A DNA stretch of 64,000 bases from Desulfurobacterium pacificum (GTDB lineage Bacteria; Aquificota; Aquificia; Desulfurobacteriales; Desulfurobacteriaceae): NCBI RefSeq assembly GCF_900182835.1, contig NZ_FXUB01000001.1, forward strand, positions 186,001 to 250,000, written 5' to 3'. A program made the translations under genes and the position numbers. The first letter of the stretch is position 1; the number at the start of each line of letters is the position of its first letter. A model generated the notes under the pieces. It ran no database searches. It was given only the letters and a program-made list of their open reading frames with translations, and was not told the origin of the DNA. Positions 18,549-27,841 of the stretch are shown here, one piece after another.

Positions 18549-20372
18549 ATGTGCGGAATCGTCGGTTACGTAGGTAAAGATAACGCAAAAAACGTAGTAA
18601 TAGATGGGCTGAAAAGATTAGAGTATAGAGGTTACGATTCTGCCGGCATAGCTCTAATCGTTAACGGTAAACTTCAAGTTTTCAAAAAATCCGGAAAAAT
18701 CAGAAACTTAGAAAGGGAACTCAACAAATTAAACGTTTTCTCAAACATAGGAATAGGACATACAAGGTGGGCAACCCACGGCGACCCAACGGATATAAAC
18801 GCTCATCCCCATACAGACTGCACCAAAACTGTTGCGGTAGTCCATAATGGAATAATTGAAAACCACTCTTCTTTGAAAGAAAGGCTAATTAAAGAAGGAC
18901 ACCGATTTACATCAGAAACAGACACAGAAGTTATAGCTCACTTGATAGAAGAAAAATTAAAAAAACACGACCATTTTTTTGAAGCTTTTACACAAGCCGT
19001 AAAGGAACTTAAAGGTTCTTATGCAATAGTCGCAATAACAGAAAAAGAACCGGATAAACTCTTCGTAGCAAGGAAAGATAGCCCTCTCGTATTGGGAATA
19101 GGAGACGAAGAAACGTTTGTAGCTTCAGACATTCCCGCTTTTCTTTCATATACAAATAAAGTAGTCTTCCTGGAAAATGGCGAAGTTGGAGTAATAACGC
19201 CAACATACTTCAAAATATTTGACCTTCAAGGAAAAGAGCGAAAAAAAGAGATAACAACGATAAACTGGTCCTTAGCTCAGGCTGAGAAAGCTGGATACAA
19301 ACACTTCATGCTGAAGGAGATATACGAACAACCAAGAGCAGTTGCAGACACGATAAGTGGAAACCTGCCATGGTTTAGAGGTGAAATGCCCATAAAAGGT
19401 CTGGGAAACTTCAAACCAGAAAGAATTCAAATAGTAGCCTGCGGAACTTCCTACTACGCCGGACTTGTAGGGAAGTTTTACTTTGAAAACTTTGCCAGAA
19501 TACCTACAGAAGTTGATTACGCATCAGAATATAGGTACAGAAATCCTGTAGTTAATGAGAACACCTTGATAATAGCTATAACTCAGTCAGGTGAAACAGC
19601 AGATACATTAGCAGCAATGAGACTGGCAAAGGAAAGAAAAGCAAAAGTGTTAACCGTATGTAACGTCATAGGTTCTTCAGCAACGAGGGAATCCGACGCT
19701 GTTCTTTACACCTACGCAGGACCGGAAATAAGTGTAGCTTCAACAAAAGCTTTTACCACCCAGTTAACAGTTCTGTATTTGCTGTCCATACACTTCGCAG
19801 TAAGGAAAAACTTAATTTCAAACCCTGACATTTACCTTGAAAAGATTTCCGAAATCCCTTCACTTATGGAACAATTCTTAGAAGAGGAAAAGAAAAAGCA
19901 GGAAGTAAAAAATTTAGCTGACAGATTTCATAAAGTATCAAACGCTTTATACTTGGGAAGGCACGTAAACTATCCAATAGCTTTAGAGGGAGCTTTAAAA
20001 CTTAAAGAGATTTCATACATACACGCTGAAGGATACCCTGCAGGTGAGATGAAGCACGGACCTATAGCTCTAATAGATGAAAATATGCCAGTAGTAACTA
20101 TAGCAACTAAAGGAAGAGTTTACGAAAAAATCCTCTCCAACCTCGCCGAAGTCAAATCCCGCAAAGGAATAACCATAACGGTAACGAATGAGTCCTGCAA
20201 AGAAGTTATTGAAAACTCTGACTTCTCAATTATCGTCCCCGAAACAGATGAATTCCTATCACCGCTCATAAACGTAATACCTCTACAGCTTTTAGCCTAC
20301 TACATAGCCGACTTTTTAGGTTACGACGTTGACCAGCCAAGAAACTTAGCAAAAAGCGTAACGGTGGAGTAA
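18549..20372 (+). CDS. glmS: Glutamine-fructose-6-phosphate aminotransferase (isomerizing)
   Basis: The 607-residue enzyme begins MCGIVGYVG, with catalytic Cys2 of the class II glutaminase, plus HTRWATHG near 75 and HNGIIENH near 98. Two SIS domains follow (about 285-425 and 455-600), including ACGTSYYAGLVGK and TQSGETADT. The C-terminus DQPRNLAKSVTVE is diagnostic. It makes glucosamine-6-phosphate for peptidoglycan and LPS. It starts 1 bp after the hemY stop. No glmS ribozyme can be present in the absence of a leader. Confidence 0.97.
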   Translation: MCGIVGYVGKDNAKNVVIDGLKRLEYRGYDSAGIALIVNGKLQVFKKSGKIRNLERELNKLNVFSNIGIGHTRWATHGDPTDINAHPHTDCTKTVAVVHNGIIENHSSLKERLIKEGHRFTSETDTEVIAHLIEEKLKKHDHFFEAFTQAVKELKGSYAIVAITEKEPDKLFVARKDSPLVLGIGDEETFVASDIPAFLSYTNKVVFLENGEVGVITPTYFKIFDLQGKERKKEITTINWSLAQAEKAGYKHFMLKEIYEQPRAVADTISGNLPWFRGEMPIKGLGNFKPERIQIVACGTSYYAGLVGKFYFENFARIPTEVDYASEYRYRNPVVNENTLIIAITQSGETADTLAAMRLAKERKAKVLTVCNVIGSSATRESDAVLYTYAGPEISVASTKAFTTQLTVLYLLSIHFAVRKNLISNPDIYLEKISEIPSLMEQFLEEEKKKQEVKNLADRFHKVSNALYLGRHVNYPIALEGALKLKEISYIHAEGYPAGEMKHGPIALIDENMPVVTIATKGRVYEKILSNLAEVKSRKGITITVTNESCKEVIENSDFSIIVPETDEFLSPLINVIPLQLLAYYIADFLGYDVDQPRNLAKSVTVE

Positions 20373-20374
20373 AG

Positions 20375-21226
20375 ATGGAAACAGCAACGTTATTAATATC
20401 CTGTCCTGACAGGAAAGGAATTCTTTCAGAAGTTACCGGATTTATATCAAAAAACAACGGAAACATAATCAATGCAGACCAGCACATAGACTCCCAAAAA
20501 CAGATATTCTTCATGAGGATTGAATGGGATTTAAACGGCTTTCAAATAGAAAAAGAAAAGATAAAGGAAGCGTTTAAACCCATAGCAGATAAATTCCATA
20601 TGGACTTTTCACTACACTTCAGCTCAGAAGTTCAGAACGTAGCAATATTTGTCTCAAAATACGACCATTGCCTATATGAACTACTATACCGTTTCAAAGC
20701 TGGCGAACTGAAAGGCAACCTGAAAATGGTTATAAGCAACCACGAAGATTTAAAACCGATAGCCGAGATGTTTGGCGTTCCTTTTTTTCACTTTCCCAAA
20801 AACAAAGACAACAAGTTAGAAGTTGAAAAAGAAGAATTAAAAATCTTAAGAGAAAACAGCATAGACCTCATAATTTTAGCAAGATACATGCAGATTCTCA
20901 GCGACAACTTCGTAAAACAATACAGAAACAGAATAATAAACATTCACCATTCGTTCCTTCCAGCCTTTGTAGGGGCAAAACCTTATCACAGAGCATACGA
21001 AAGAGGTGTAAAAATCATAGGCGCAACCAGTCACTACGTTACTGAAGAGCTTGACCAGGGACCTATAATAGAGCAGGACGTTGTAAGGATAAGCCACAGA
21101 GACAGCGTAGAAGATATGATAAGAAAAGGAAGAGACTTGGAAAAGTTGGTCTTAGCAAGGGCTGTCAAGTGGCACCTTGAAAACAAAATCTTAGTCTATG
21201 GAAATAAAACCGTTATTTTTGAATAA
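20375..21226 (+). CDS. purU: Formyltetrahydrofolate deformylase
   Basis: The 283-residue protein has an N-terminal ACT domain (ISCPDRKGILSEVTGFI, residues about 7-80) and a C-terminal formyl-transferase fold with INIHHSFLPAF near 189, GATSHYVTEELDQGP near 210 and GRDLEKLVLARAV near 252. PurU hydrolyses 10-formyl-THF to formate and THF, supplying formate to PurT or balancing one-carbon pools; the ACT domain responds to Met and Gly. It starts 2 bp after the glmS stop and ends convergent with secG with no spacer between stops. Confidence 0.94.
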   Translation: METATLLISCPDRKGILSEVTGFISKNNGNIINADQHIDSQKQIFFMRIEWDLNGFQIEKEKIKEAFKPIADKFHMDFSLHFSSEVQNVAIFVSKYDHCLYELLYRFKAGELKGNLKMVISNHEDLKPIAEMFGVPFFHFPKNKDNKLEVEKEELKILRENSIDLIILARYMQILSDNFVKQYRNRIINIHHSFLPAFVGAKPYHRAYERGVKIIGATSHYVTEELDQGPIIEQDVVRISHRDSVEDMIRKGRDLEKLVLARAVKWHLENKILVYGNKTVIFE

Positions 21227-21532
21227 CTACTTTTTAGCAGGCTTTACAGGTGCTTTTTGCTCCTGCGTTTTAACAACCTTTTCCACTACGGAGTTAGAAG
21301 TCATCATCTTCGTTCCTACAACCGTAAGAAGCAGAGAGTTAAGCATAAAGATAGCACCCAAAATAGCAGTAGTCTTCGTAAGAACAGCTCCAGTATCTGC
21401 ACCGAAAGCGCTTCCCGTTCCTGTGCCTCCCATCATAGCCATACCTTCATCAGCTCCAGGCTGAATGATAATAACAATAATCAAAAGCAAAGCTATAAGT
21501 GCATGAAATATCAAAAGTGCCGTAAACATCAC
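21227..21532 (-). CDS. secG: Preprotein translocase subunit SecG
   Basis: The 101-residue protein has two hydrophobic helices (about 3-21 and 53-72) separated by the SecG loop with IIQPGADEGMA, GGTGTGSAFG and TKTTAILGAIF, and a charged tail ending KAPVKPAKK. SecG associates with SecYE in the inner membrane and aids SecA-driven export. It overlaps tpiA by 4 bp, the common tpiA-secG arrangement. Confidence 0.95.
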   Translation of the reverse strand: MMFTALLIFHALIALLLIIVIIIQPGADEGMAMMGGTGTGSAFGADTGAVLTKTTAILGAIFMLNSLLLTVVGTKMMTSNSVVEKVVKTQEQKAPVKPAKK

Positions 21533-22281
21533 TCCTCCTTATCAAACTTCACAATCTTAGAAAAGCTATCTGCCTTCAGGCTTGCGCCACCAACCAATGC
21601 CCCATCAATATCCGGCATTGCAAGTAAATCTGCCGCGTTGTTCGGCTTAACGCTTCCGCCGTAAAGGATTCTGACTCTATCTGCAACATTCTTAGAAAAC
21701 ATTCCTTCAATAATACTTCTTATAAACTCATGAACTTCTTGTGCCTGCTCAGGAGTTGCCGTCCTGCCGGTTCCAATTGCCCAGACAGGCTCATAAGCTA
21801 TAACGAATTCTTCAGAAGATATCCCTTTTAATCCTTCCTTTATCTGTCTCTCCACTACTTCTTTCGTCTTTCCCGATTCTCTATCTTCTAAAGTCTCACC
21901 TACACACAGGATAGGAATAAGCCCGTTTTCTAAAGCAGAAAGAACCTTCTTATTAATAAGCTCATCGGTTTCACCGAAAATATGTCTTCTCTCTGAGTGT
22001 CCTAATATAACGTAAGAACAACCAACATCCTTTAGCATCAACGGAGAAATTTCTCCTGTAAAAGCTCCTTCAAGCTCATAGAACATATTCTGCGCGCCTA
22101 AATCTATATTACTGCCTCTTAGCTCCTGCGAAACGGGATAAAGGGCGGTAAAAGGTGGACACACCAAAATATCTCTATCGGTAACGTCAGAAACTAAATT
22201 TTTCAGCTCCCTCACAAGCTCTATCGCTTCCCCTACAGTTTTATGCATCTTCCAGTTACCAGCTATTAAAAGCCTTCTCAC
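21529..22281 (-). CDS. tpiA: Triosephosphate isomerase
   Basis: The start chosen is GTG at 22281 with GGAGGAGG before it, giving a 250-residue product starting with RRLLIAGNWKMHK. The active-site residues are K in GNWKMHK, H in GHSERRHIFGE and E in YEPVWAIGTGRTAT; the C-terminal GGSVKPNNAADLLAMPDIDGALVGGASL binds phosphate. It interconverts DHAP and GAP in glycolysis or gluconeogenesis. It is between clpX and secG on one transcript. Confidence 0.96.
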   Translation of the reverse strand: MRRLLIAGNWKMHKTVGEAIELVRELKNLVSDVTDRDILVCPPFTALYPVSQELRGSNIDLGAQNMFYELEGAFTGEISPLMLKDVGCSYVILGHSERRHIFGETDELINKKVLSALENGLIPILCVGETLEDRESGKTKEVVERQIKEGLKGISSEEFVIAYEPVWAIGTGRTATPEQAQEVHEFIRSIIEGMFSKNVADRVRILYGGSVKPNNAADLLAMPDIDGALVGGASLKADSFSKIVKFDKEE

Positions 22282-22295
22282 AACCTCCTCCACAC

Positions 22296-23531
22296 TTAAG
22301 AAGCCTTAACCAACTCATACTTGGGTTTACCGGTTTTGACAGCTTCGGCGTCAATTATAACCTTTTTAACGTCTTTTCTATGAGGAACTTCAAACATAAC
22401 GTCAGTCATTATCTTCTCCATTATAGCTCTCAAGCCTCTTGCCCCTGTCTTTCTTCTTATAGCTTCTCTCGCTATTTCTCTTAAAGCTTCGTCTGTAAAT
22501 TCCAATTCAACTCCTTCAAGTTCAAGCATTTTCTTATACTGCTTGACCAGAGCGTTACGAGGCTCTACCAAAACCCTAACAAGGTCTTCTTCCTTCAATT
22601 CATTCAAAGTAGCAATTACAGGAAGCCTTCCTATAAGCTCTGGAATAAGTCCAAACTTCACCAAATCTTCAGGCTCAACGTATTTCAGAAGTTCGTCTCT
22701 TTCCATCTTTTTCTTATCAACATCTGCAGTAAATCCCATTGCTCCCTTACCTATACGGCGCGCAATAATATCTTCAAGTCCTACAAAAGCACCACCGCAA
22801 ATGAACAGAATGTTAGAGGTATCTATTTGAATATACTGCTGCTGCGGATGTTTTCTTCCACCCTGCGGCGGAACGTTCGCTACAGTCCCTTCAAGTATCT
22901 TGAGAAGTGCCTGCTGAACGCCTTCACCGGAAACGTCGCGGGTAATTGAGGGATTCTCGCTCTTTCTTGAAATCTTATCTATTTCATCTATGTAGATTAT
23001 TCCTCTTTCAGCTCTCTCAATATCGTAATCTGCAGCCTGAATAAGCCTCAAAAGTATGTTTTCCACGTCTTCGCCAACGTATCCAGCTTCTGTTAAAGTC
23101 GTAGCGTCAGCAATGGCAAACGGAACGTCAAGAAGCTTCGCCAGAGAGCGGGCAAGCAAAGTCTTTCCTGAACCTGTAGGACCTATAAGCAAGATGTTAC
23201 TCTTTTCAATCTCTACATCGTCAACAGCACCACCGGAAGCTATTCTTTTATAGTGGTTATAAACGGCTACAGAGAGAACTTTTTTAGCTTCTTCCTGCCC
23301 TATAACGTATTGGTCAAGGAACTCTTTTATCTCTTTAGGTGTAGGCAGCTTTTCAATACTGAAATTAGTTGGTTTCTTCTTCTCTTCCTTCTCATGAATC
23401 ATTTGATAGCACTCATCTATACAAAAGTTACAGATAGAAACTCCTCCAGGACCTGTTATCAAAGCCTCAACTTTACTCTGATCTCTTCCACAGAAAGAAC
23501 ATCTCCTAACAGGAATTTTCGTTTCAAACAT
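22296..23531 (-). CDS. clpX: ATP-dependent Clp protease ATP-binding subunit ClpX
   Basis: The 411-residue protein has the N-terminal four-Cys zinc-binding domain (CSFC ... CNFCIDEC), then an AAA+ module with Walker [16 protein letters not shown], Walker [11 protein letters not shown], the pore loop region with GYVGEDVE, and sensor-2 GARGLRAI. ClpX unfolds tagged substrates for ClpP. The ATG at 23531 is preferred over the in-frame ATG at 23537 because GGAG lies too close to the latter. clpP is not next to it here. Confidence 0.96.
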   Translation of the reverse strand: MFETKIPVRRCSFCGRDQSKVEALITGPGGVSICNFCIDECYQMIHEKEEKKKPTNFSIEKLPTPKEIKEFLDQYVIGQEEAKKVLSVAVYNHYKRIASGGAVDDVEIEKSNILLIGPTGSGKTLLARSLAKLLDVPFAIADATTLTEAGYVGEDVENILLRLIQAADYDIERAERGIIYIDEIDKISRKSENPSITRDVSGEGVQQALLKILEGTVANVPPQGGRKHPQQQYIQIDTSNILFICGGAFVGLEDIIARRIGKGAMGFTADVDKKKMERDELLKYVEPEDLVKFGLIPELIGRLPVIATLNELKEEDLVRVLVEPRNALVKQYKKMLELEGVELEFTDEALREIAREAIRRKTGARGLRAIMEKIMTDVMFEVPHRKDVKKVIIDAEAVKTGKPKYELVKAS

Positions 23532-23580
23532 TACCATCTCCTTAAGGCAAATTTGTTAGGCAAATAAATATATTCCTTTT

Positions 23581-25275
23581 TTAGACAAGTCGCCTTATTT
23601 CTCCTTTCACAGACGTGAAAACGTTTTTGAGAAAAGGCAGCAAATCAACAGAACAGACCACTAAAATTTGGTTATCGGAAATAGCTCCCACGTAAAAGAA
23701 TTTACTGTCAAAACATCTCATAATCTTTTTAACGGTATCTTCTAAAAAATCTGTCGTGATAACGAAAACGGCTATATCTTCCTCTCTCCAATTACCACAT
23801 GAAAAACAACTTAAAGCCTCTTTTTTTCTGTATAGGTCAACTATCTTCGACTCTTTCAACATATCTTCTATTTTTTCTTCTCTATAAATAGATGGAAATA
23901 GTCTAACTGCAACCTCTACTAATTGAGGGTCAAGAGGTTCTTTTCTCAAAAGCCCTATAGCTTCATCAACGGACAATTTCTTTCTATAAGGTCTATCCGA
24001 TGTTACAGCATCAAAAACGTCTGCAACAGCCATTATTCTTGAAAGGAGCGGAATTTCTTCTCCTACAAGCCCTTCCGGATAACCGCTTCCATCCCAACGT
24101 TCGTGATGATATCTAATAGCTTCCGAAACTTTCTCAAAACCACTCATACCTTTTAAAAGCTCAGCTCCCACTTGCGGGTGAAGTTTTATTATCTCCCTTT
24201 CAGAAGAAGTTAATGGAGTTGGTTTAAGCAATATTTTATCGGGAATTGCTATTTTGCCTATATCATGGAGGAGGGCGGCTTTGGAGAGGATTTTCAACTC
24301 CTCATCTTTAAGCCCTATCTCTTCTCCCAAAGCAACAGAATAGTAAGCTACATTCTCTGAGTGTCCCCGCGTGTAAGGGTCTCTTATTTCTATAGTCTTA
24401 ATTAGGAGCTCTAACAACTCCCTTTTCCTAATGCCCTCTTCAATAAATTTTCTATAGCTTAATAGCGGTGGCAAAAGCGTTTTCTCTATAGCAGGAAGCA
24501 AAAATTTTTCCTCTAAAAGATTTACATCAGCTGATAGTTTTATTTCAAGTCCGTCTGCTTCAAGAGAAAACTCCTTTTCTTTGGGCTTCTTAGAAGAAAG
24601 CTTCAACTCTTCCCCTTTACAACTGACAGATAAAAGATTCATCTTTAAAGCTGAAAACATTTTAACTAAAAAGGAAAGTAGTTCATTCCTATCTTGAAGT
24701 TTGTAAATTTCCCGCGAAAACCTTTCCACCTCTAAGAATTTCATAGCCATATTAATAGCTATTCCTACCAACGAAGAAAAAACCAAAAGAAATAAAAGCG
24801 AAAAAAGGAAAAATATCCTTTCCTGAAGAGGAAAAAGGGACCAAGTACCAGCAACTATAAGAGCCAGCATCAGCAGATAAACACCTACCAGCCACGTCTT
24901 CCAACCGTAGAAAGCTATATAAAGCAAGTTTATCGTTATAAAGTACAGCTCCGTTATAAAAATAATATGCGTGTTAAAAAGAACGTTGATAAGCGCTGCC
25001 AAAACAGGTGCAGCAAAAACTAAAGGAGCAAGCTTAGAAGTATTTTTGTGAAAAATAAAATGTGAAACGATTAACTGAACAGTGCCTGGAACAAAATAGT
25101 AAAGGAACAAGTTTTTCAAAGCGTCATATGTTGATATACTTCCTGAAATATAACTTAGGATAATTTCTATGAAGAAGGTTATAGCTAAAAGAACAGCAAC
25201 TGCAAGGTTTAAAATGGCAAAAAGCTTATTTCTATCATTGAACGATAGTAGCTCCGTTAACCCTAATGCATTCAT
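23581..25275 (-). CDS. Membrane HD-GYP domain protein (probable cyclic-di-GMP phosphodiesterase)
   Basis: The 564-residue protein has about six hydrophobic helices in residues 17-180, a linker, and an HD-GYP domain at about 290-460. Metal-binding and signature residues are visible: RDPYTRGHSENVAYYS, LLHDIGKIAIPD and HHERWDGSGYP, with VADVFDAVTSDRPYR afterwards. HD-GYP enzymes hydrolyse c-di-GMP to pGpG or GMP. A further C-terminal stretch of about 100 residues with a Cys pair (CFSCGNW) is unassigned. It is divergent from trpF across a 93-bp AT-rich gap in which I see no clear promoter. Confidence 0.88.
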   Translation of the reverse strand: MNALGLTELLSFNDRNKLFAILNLAVAVLLAITFFIEIILSYISGSISTYDALKNLFLYYFVPGTVQLIVSHFIFHKNTSKLAPLVFAAPVLAALINVLFNTHIIFITELYFITINLLYIAFYGWKTWLVGVYLLMLALIVAGTWSLFPLQERIFFLFSLLFLLVFSSLVGIAINMAMKFLEVERFSREIYKLQDRNELLSFLVKMFSALKMNLLSVSCKGEELKLSSKKPKEKEFSLEADGLEIKLSADVNLLEEKFLLPAIEKTLLPPLLSYRKFIEEGIRKRELLELLIKTIEIRDPYTRGHSENVAYYSVALGEEIGLKDEELKILSKAALLHDIGKIAIPDKILLKPTPLTSSEREIIKLHPQVGAELLKGMSGFEKVSEAIRYHHERWDGSGYPEGLVGEEIPLLSRIMAVADVFDAVTSDRPYRKKLSVDEAIGLLRKEPLDPQLVEVAVRLFPSIYREEKIEDMLKESKIVDLYRKKEALSCFSCGNWREEDIAVFVITTDFLEDTVKKIMRCFDSKFFYVGAISDNQILVVCSVDLLPFLKNVFTSVKGEIRRLV

Positions 25276-25368
25276 TCATATTACCTCAACTAATAGAAAT
25301 TTTACTAAAAATCTTTATAAAATATAAAGAAATTAGGATAACAATTAGTTAAGATTTTGGAGGTCTAA

Positions 25369-25998
25369 ATGGTAAGAGTCAAAATCTGCGGAATAACAAA
25401 CTTGGAAGACGCACTAATTAGTATTAATAGAGGGGCAGACATTTTAGGCTTTATAATGTATTCCAAGAGCAAAAGGTATATTAAACCTATAGATGTAAGA
25501 CACATAACATCTCAGCTACCTCCTTTTATTTCAAAGGTAGGTGTTTTTGTCAACGAAAATCCCCGCAACGTTTTAGAAATCCTTAGTTACGCACACTTAG
25601 ATTACGCACAACTACACGGAGATGAAACACCAGAAGACTGCGAATACGTAGGACCCGAAAGAGTTATAAAGGTATTTAGGTTCAAAAACATAGAAGAAAT
25701 AAACATTATTGAAAACTACATAGGTAAGGTAAAAGCCATTCTCCTTGATACCTATTCCAGCAGAGTTTATGGCGGAACAGGAGAACCTTTTGACTGGAAC
25801 ATTGCAAAAGCTGTAAAAGAAAGATACCCAGAATTACCGATAATCCTATCCGGAGGGTTAAAACCAGAAAACGTAAGAGAAGCAATTTCAATAGTTAATC
25901 CGTACTGCGTAGACGTAAGTAGCGGAGTTGAAAAAACTCCGGGAAGGAAAGACCCACAAAAGATAAGTGAATTCATAAAAATTGCAAAGTGCAGCTAA
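25369..25998 (+). CDS. trpF: Phosphoribosylanthranilate isomerase
   Basis: This 209-residue TIM-barrel protein starts VRVKICGITN with the catalytic Cys (KICG), has HGDE near 83-86, LLDTYSSRVYGGTGEPFDW with the catalytic Asp near 125, and the phosphate-binding LSGGLKPENV and VDVSSGVEKTPGRKD near the C-terminus. It catalyses the Amadori rearrangement in tryptophan synthesis. GGAGG precedes the ATG. It stands apart from other trp genes here. Confidence 0.96.
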   Translation: MVRVKICGITNLEDALISINRGADILGFIMYSKSKRYIKPIDVRHITSQLPPFISKVGVFVNENPRNVLEILSYAHLDYAQLHGDETPEDCEYVGPERVIKVFRFKNIEEINIIENYIGKVKAILLDTYSSRVYGGTGEPFDWNIAKAVKERYPELPIILSGGLKPENVREAISIVNPYCVDVSSGVEKTPGRKDPQKISEFIKIAKCS

Positions 25999-26059
25999 TT
26001 TGCAATACGGAAAATAAGGTTTAAGTTCAAGAATATAACGTAATCTTAAAGGAGACATT

Positions 26060-26557
26060 ATGGGAAGAAAAGCACAGGAATTGGTAGGAGAACACAGAGA
26101 AAGAATTGTAGAACTACTCAACAAGGCTCTATGCGATGAATGGCTCGCATATTATCAATATTGGATTGGTTCAAAAGTGGTGAAAGGTCCTATGAAAGCC
26201 TCCGTCGCCGCAGAATTAGTTCAACACGCCGGTGATGAACTTAGACATGCAGACATGTTGGTTATGAGAATAATGGAATTAGGTGGAACACCGGTTCTAA
26301 CACCAAAGAAATGGTTTGAATTAACAAACTGCGGATACGACGCTCCAGAAAACCCGTTCGTTAAAGAGTTATTAATCCAAAACATCAAAGGAGAACAATG
26401 CGCCATAGACACTTACAATAAAATAATGAATTTCTGCAAAGATATAGACCCGGTTACCTACAACTTAACCCTGCAGATAATGACCGACGAAATGGAACAC
26501 GAAGAAGATTTACAGGGACTACTTGAGGATTTAGAAAACATGAAATTCTTGAGGTAG
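26060..26557 (+). CDS. Two-Cys ferritin-like protein (DPSL/thioferritin type)
   Basis: The 165-residue four-helix protein has ferritin-type metal ligands: E27 in CDEWLAYYQYW, E60/H63 in DELRHAD, E112 in KGEQC and E/H in DEMEHEEDL. C91 (NCGY) and C114 (GEQC) match the paired cysteines of Dps-like and thioferritin proteins from archaea and anaerobes. Such proteins use peroxide to oxidise Fe(II) and protect DNA. A good AAAGGAG site precedes the ATG, and a strong terminator overlaps the stop, so it is a monocistronic, probably stress-related gene. Confidence 0.85.
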   Translation: MGRKAQELVGEHRERIVELLNKALCDEWLAYYQYWIGSKVVKGPMKASVAAELVQHAGDELRHADMLVMRIMELGGTPVLTPKKWFELTNCGYDAPENPFVKELLIQNIKGEQCAIDTYNKIMNFCKDIDPVTYNLTLQIMTDEMEHEEDLQGLLEDLENMKFLR

Positions 26558-26578
26558 GGGATTTTCCCTACCTCTTTT
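26551..26578 (+). terminator. Intrinsic terminator shared by the ferritin-like gene and hldD
   Basis: GAGGTAGGG (26551-26559) pairs perfectly with CCCTACCTC (26566-26574) across a GATTTT loop and is followed by TTTT. The stem includes the ferritin-gene stop codon TAG. It reaches the hldD stop from the other side, so it separates convergent transcripts. Confidence 0.9.
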
Positions 26579-27518
26579 AATAAGGCAACTTCTCCCAATT
26601 AACGTTTTCTTTAATCCAATCAATATATAGTGGAATACCTTCCTCTATTTGAATACTCGGCTTCCAGCCCAAAATTTCTTCAGTTTCAGTCAAATCAGCC
26701 TCTGTGTAGTTTTGATAAAAGTCGTAAGGATTATCAAAGTATTCAGTATCTACATCAACATCTAAAGTTCTCTTTATAACGTCAACAACTTCATTAAAAC
26801 TTCTTGCTCTTCCCGTCCCCACGTTAACTATTCCACTTTTCTCAGATTCAAAAGCCTTTATGTTTGCTTCAACACAATCAGCAACGTAAACAAAATCTCT
26901 CTTCTGCTCGCCCCACTTAAACAAACGAGGTCTTTTACCTTTTAAAATCTGAACGGTAAGCTGGAGCACCATGCTTGCCATTTTTCCTTTATAAGTTTCT
27001 CCCGGACCGTAAACGTTAAAATATCTGAGTCCTACAACTTTAGCATTAGGGTATTCTTTCAGAAGCTTAAGAGTCAACATATCCATGGCATATTTTGAGA
27101 AACCGTAGATATTCTCAGGACTTAAGTTGCTATAAACCTTCATAGGCGCCGGAGTATTACCGTAAACGGCAGCAGAGGAAGCGTAAATTATGGAAGTTCC
27201 GCTAATTGCAAGGTTAAGAAAATATTTAAACGATTCGTAGTTTACTTCCATAACTTTTTTCTGGTCAGTCTCTGTAGTGTTTGCATTTGCCGCCTGATGG
27301 AAAACAACATCAAAGTTGTAATCTTCAAGCGATTCAAGCAAATCCCAATCGGTAAGAGAACCTGTAATTATTTCTCCGTCAAACCCTATTAAATTCTTAA
27401 AATGACCTGAAGAAAAATCATCCAAAACAAAAATCTCCCAGTCGGGAAATCTTTTAGACAGCTCTTTTACCAAATTACTCCCAATAAATCCTGCTCCCCC
27501 AGTTACTAAAACTCTCAT
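26577..27518 (-). CDS. hldD: ADP-L-glycero-D-manno-heptose 6-epimerase
   Basis: The 313-residue extended short-chain dehydrogenase has GGAGFIGSN at the N-terminus, SSAAVYG near 115 and the catalytic YGFSK. The HldD-like features are HQAANANTTETD in the position of the family's H-x-G-A-x-S-x-T-T-E segment, RYFNVYGPGE and LFKWGEQKRDFVYVADC. It epimerises the C6 of ADP-heptose for the LPS inner core. It overlaps the 105-residue gene by 4 bp. Confidence 0.88.
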   Translation of the reverse strand: MRVLVTGGAGFIGSNLVKELSKRFPDWEIFVLDDFSSGHFKNLIGFDGEIITGSLTDWDLLESLEDYNFDVVFHQAANANTTETDQKKVMEVNYESFKYFLNLAISGTSIIYASSAAVYGNTPAPMKVYSNLSPENIYGFSKYAMDMLTLKLLKEYPNAKVVGLRYFNVYGPGETYKGKMASMVLQLTVQILKGKRPRLFKWGEQKRDFVYVADCVEANIKAFESEKSGIVNVGTGRARSFNEVVDVIKRTLDVDVDTEYFDNPYDFYQNYTEADLTETEEILGWKPSIQIEEGIPLYIDWIKENVNWEKLPY

Positions 27519-27832
27519 TCTCCTACTTCTCCCTTTACGTGAGTTTCATAGCCCTTTGACTTAAAAAAGTCAGCAAGAGCATAAGCATACCTTCTCGCAA
27601 GACTCCACTTGTGGAACTTTGCATAAGTTGAGGATTCAACTAACTCATCTCCTTCAAAAATCAAAACGGAAACGCCCCAATCAAACTGCTTCATTGACTC
27701 ATCTCTATAAACTTTTTGAACGAAAATATCACAAATATTTCCCGCCTCACCCAAAATTTCTGATAACTCTTCTGAACTCTTACCGAGCGCATCTGCCATA
27801 AGCTCTCTAAAAAACTCATCTCCAGCAGGCAT
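27515..27832 (-). CDS. 105-residue conserved-looking protein of unknown function
   Basis: I do not recognise this protein. It is acidic, soluble and has no signal peptide. The N-terminal half is helical (FFRELMADALGKSSEELSEI) and the second half is a likely alpha-beta unit (DWGVSVLIFEGDELV then SLARRYAYALADFFKSKGYETHV). It lies between the DHQ synthase II gene (9 bp) and hldD (4-bp overlap), so it is certainly transcribed with them. Its ribosome-binding site is weak, and translation may depend on coupling. Confidence 0.7.
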   Translation of the reverse strand: MPAGDEFFRELMADALGKSSEELSEILGEAGNICDIFVQKVYRDESMKQFDWGVSVLIFEGDELVESSTYAKFHKWSLARRYAYALADFFKSKGYETHVKGEVGE

Positions 27833-27841
27833 ATCAGCCTC

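Noticed and set aside
25336-25346. GGATAACAATT resembling the lac operator core upstream of trpF
   Set aside because: Half of a site only, no symmetry partner and no LacI-type regulator nearby; AT-rich chance match.
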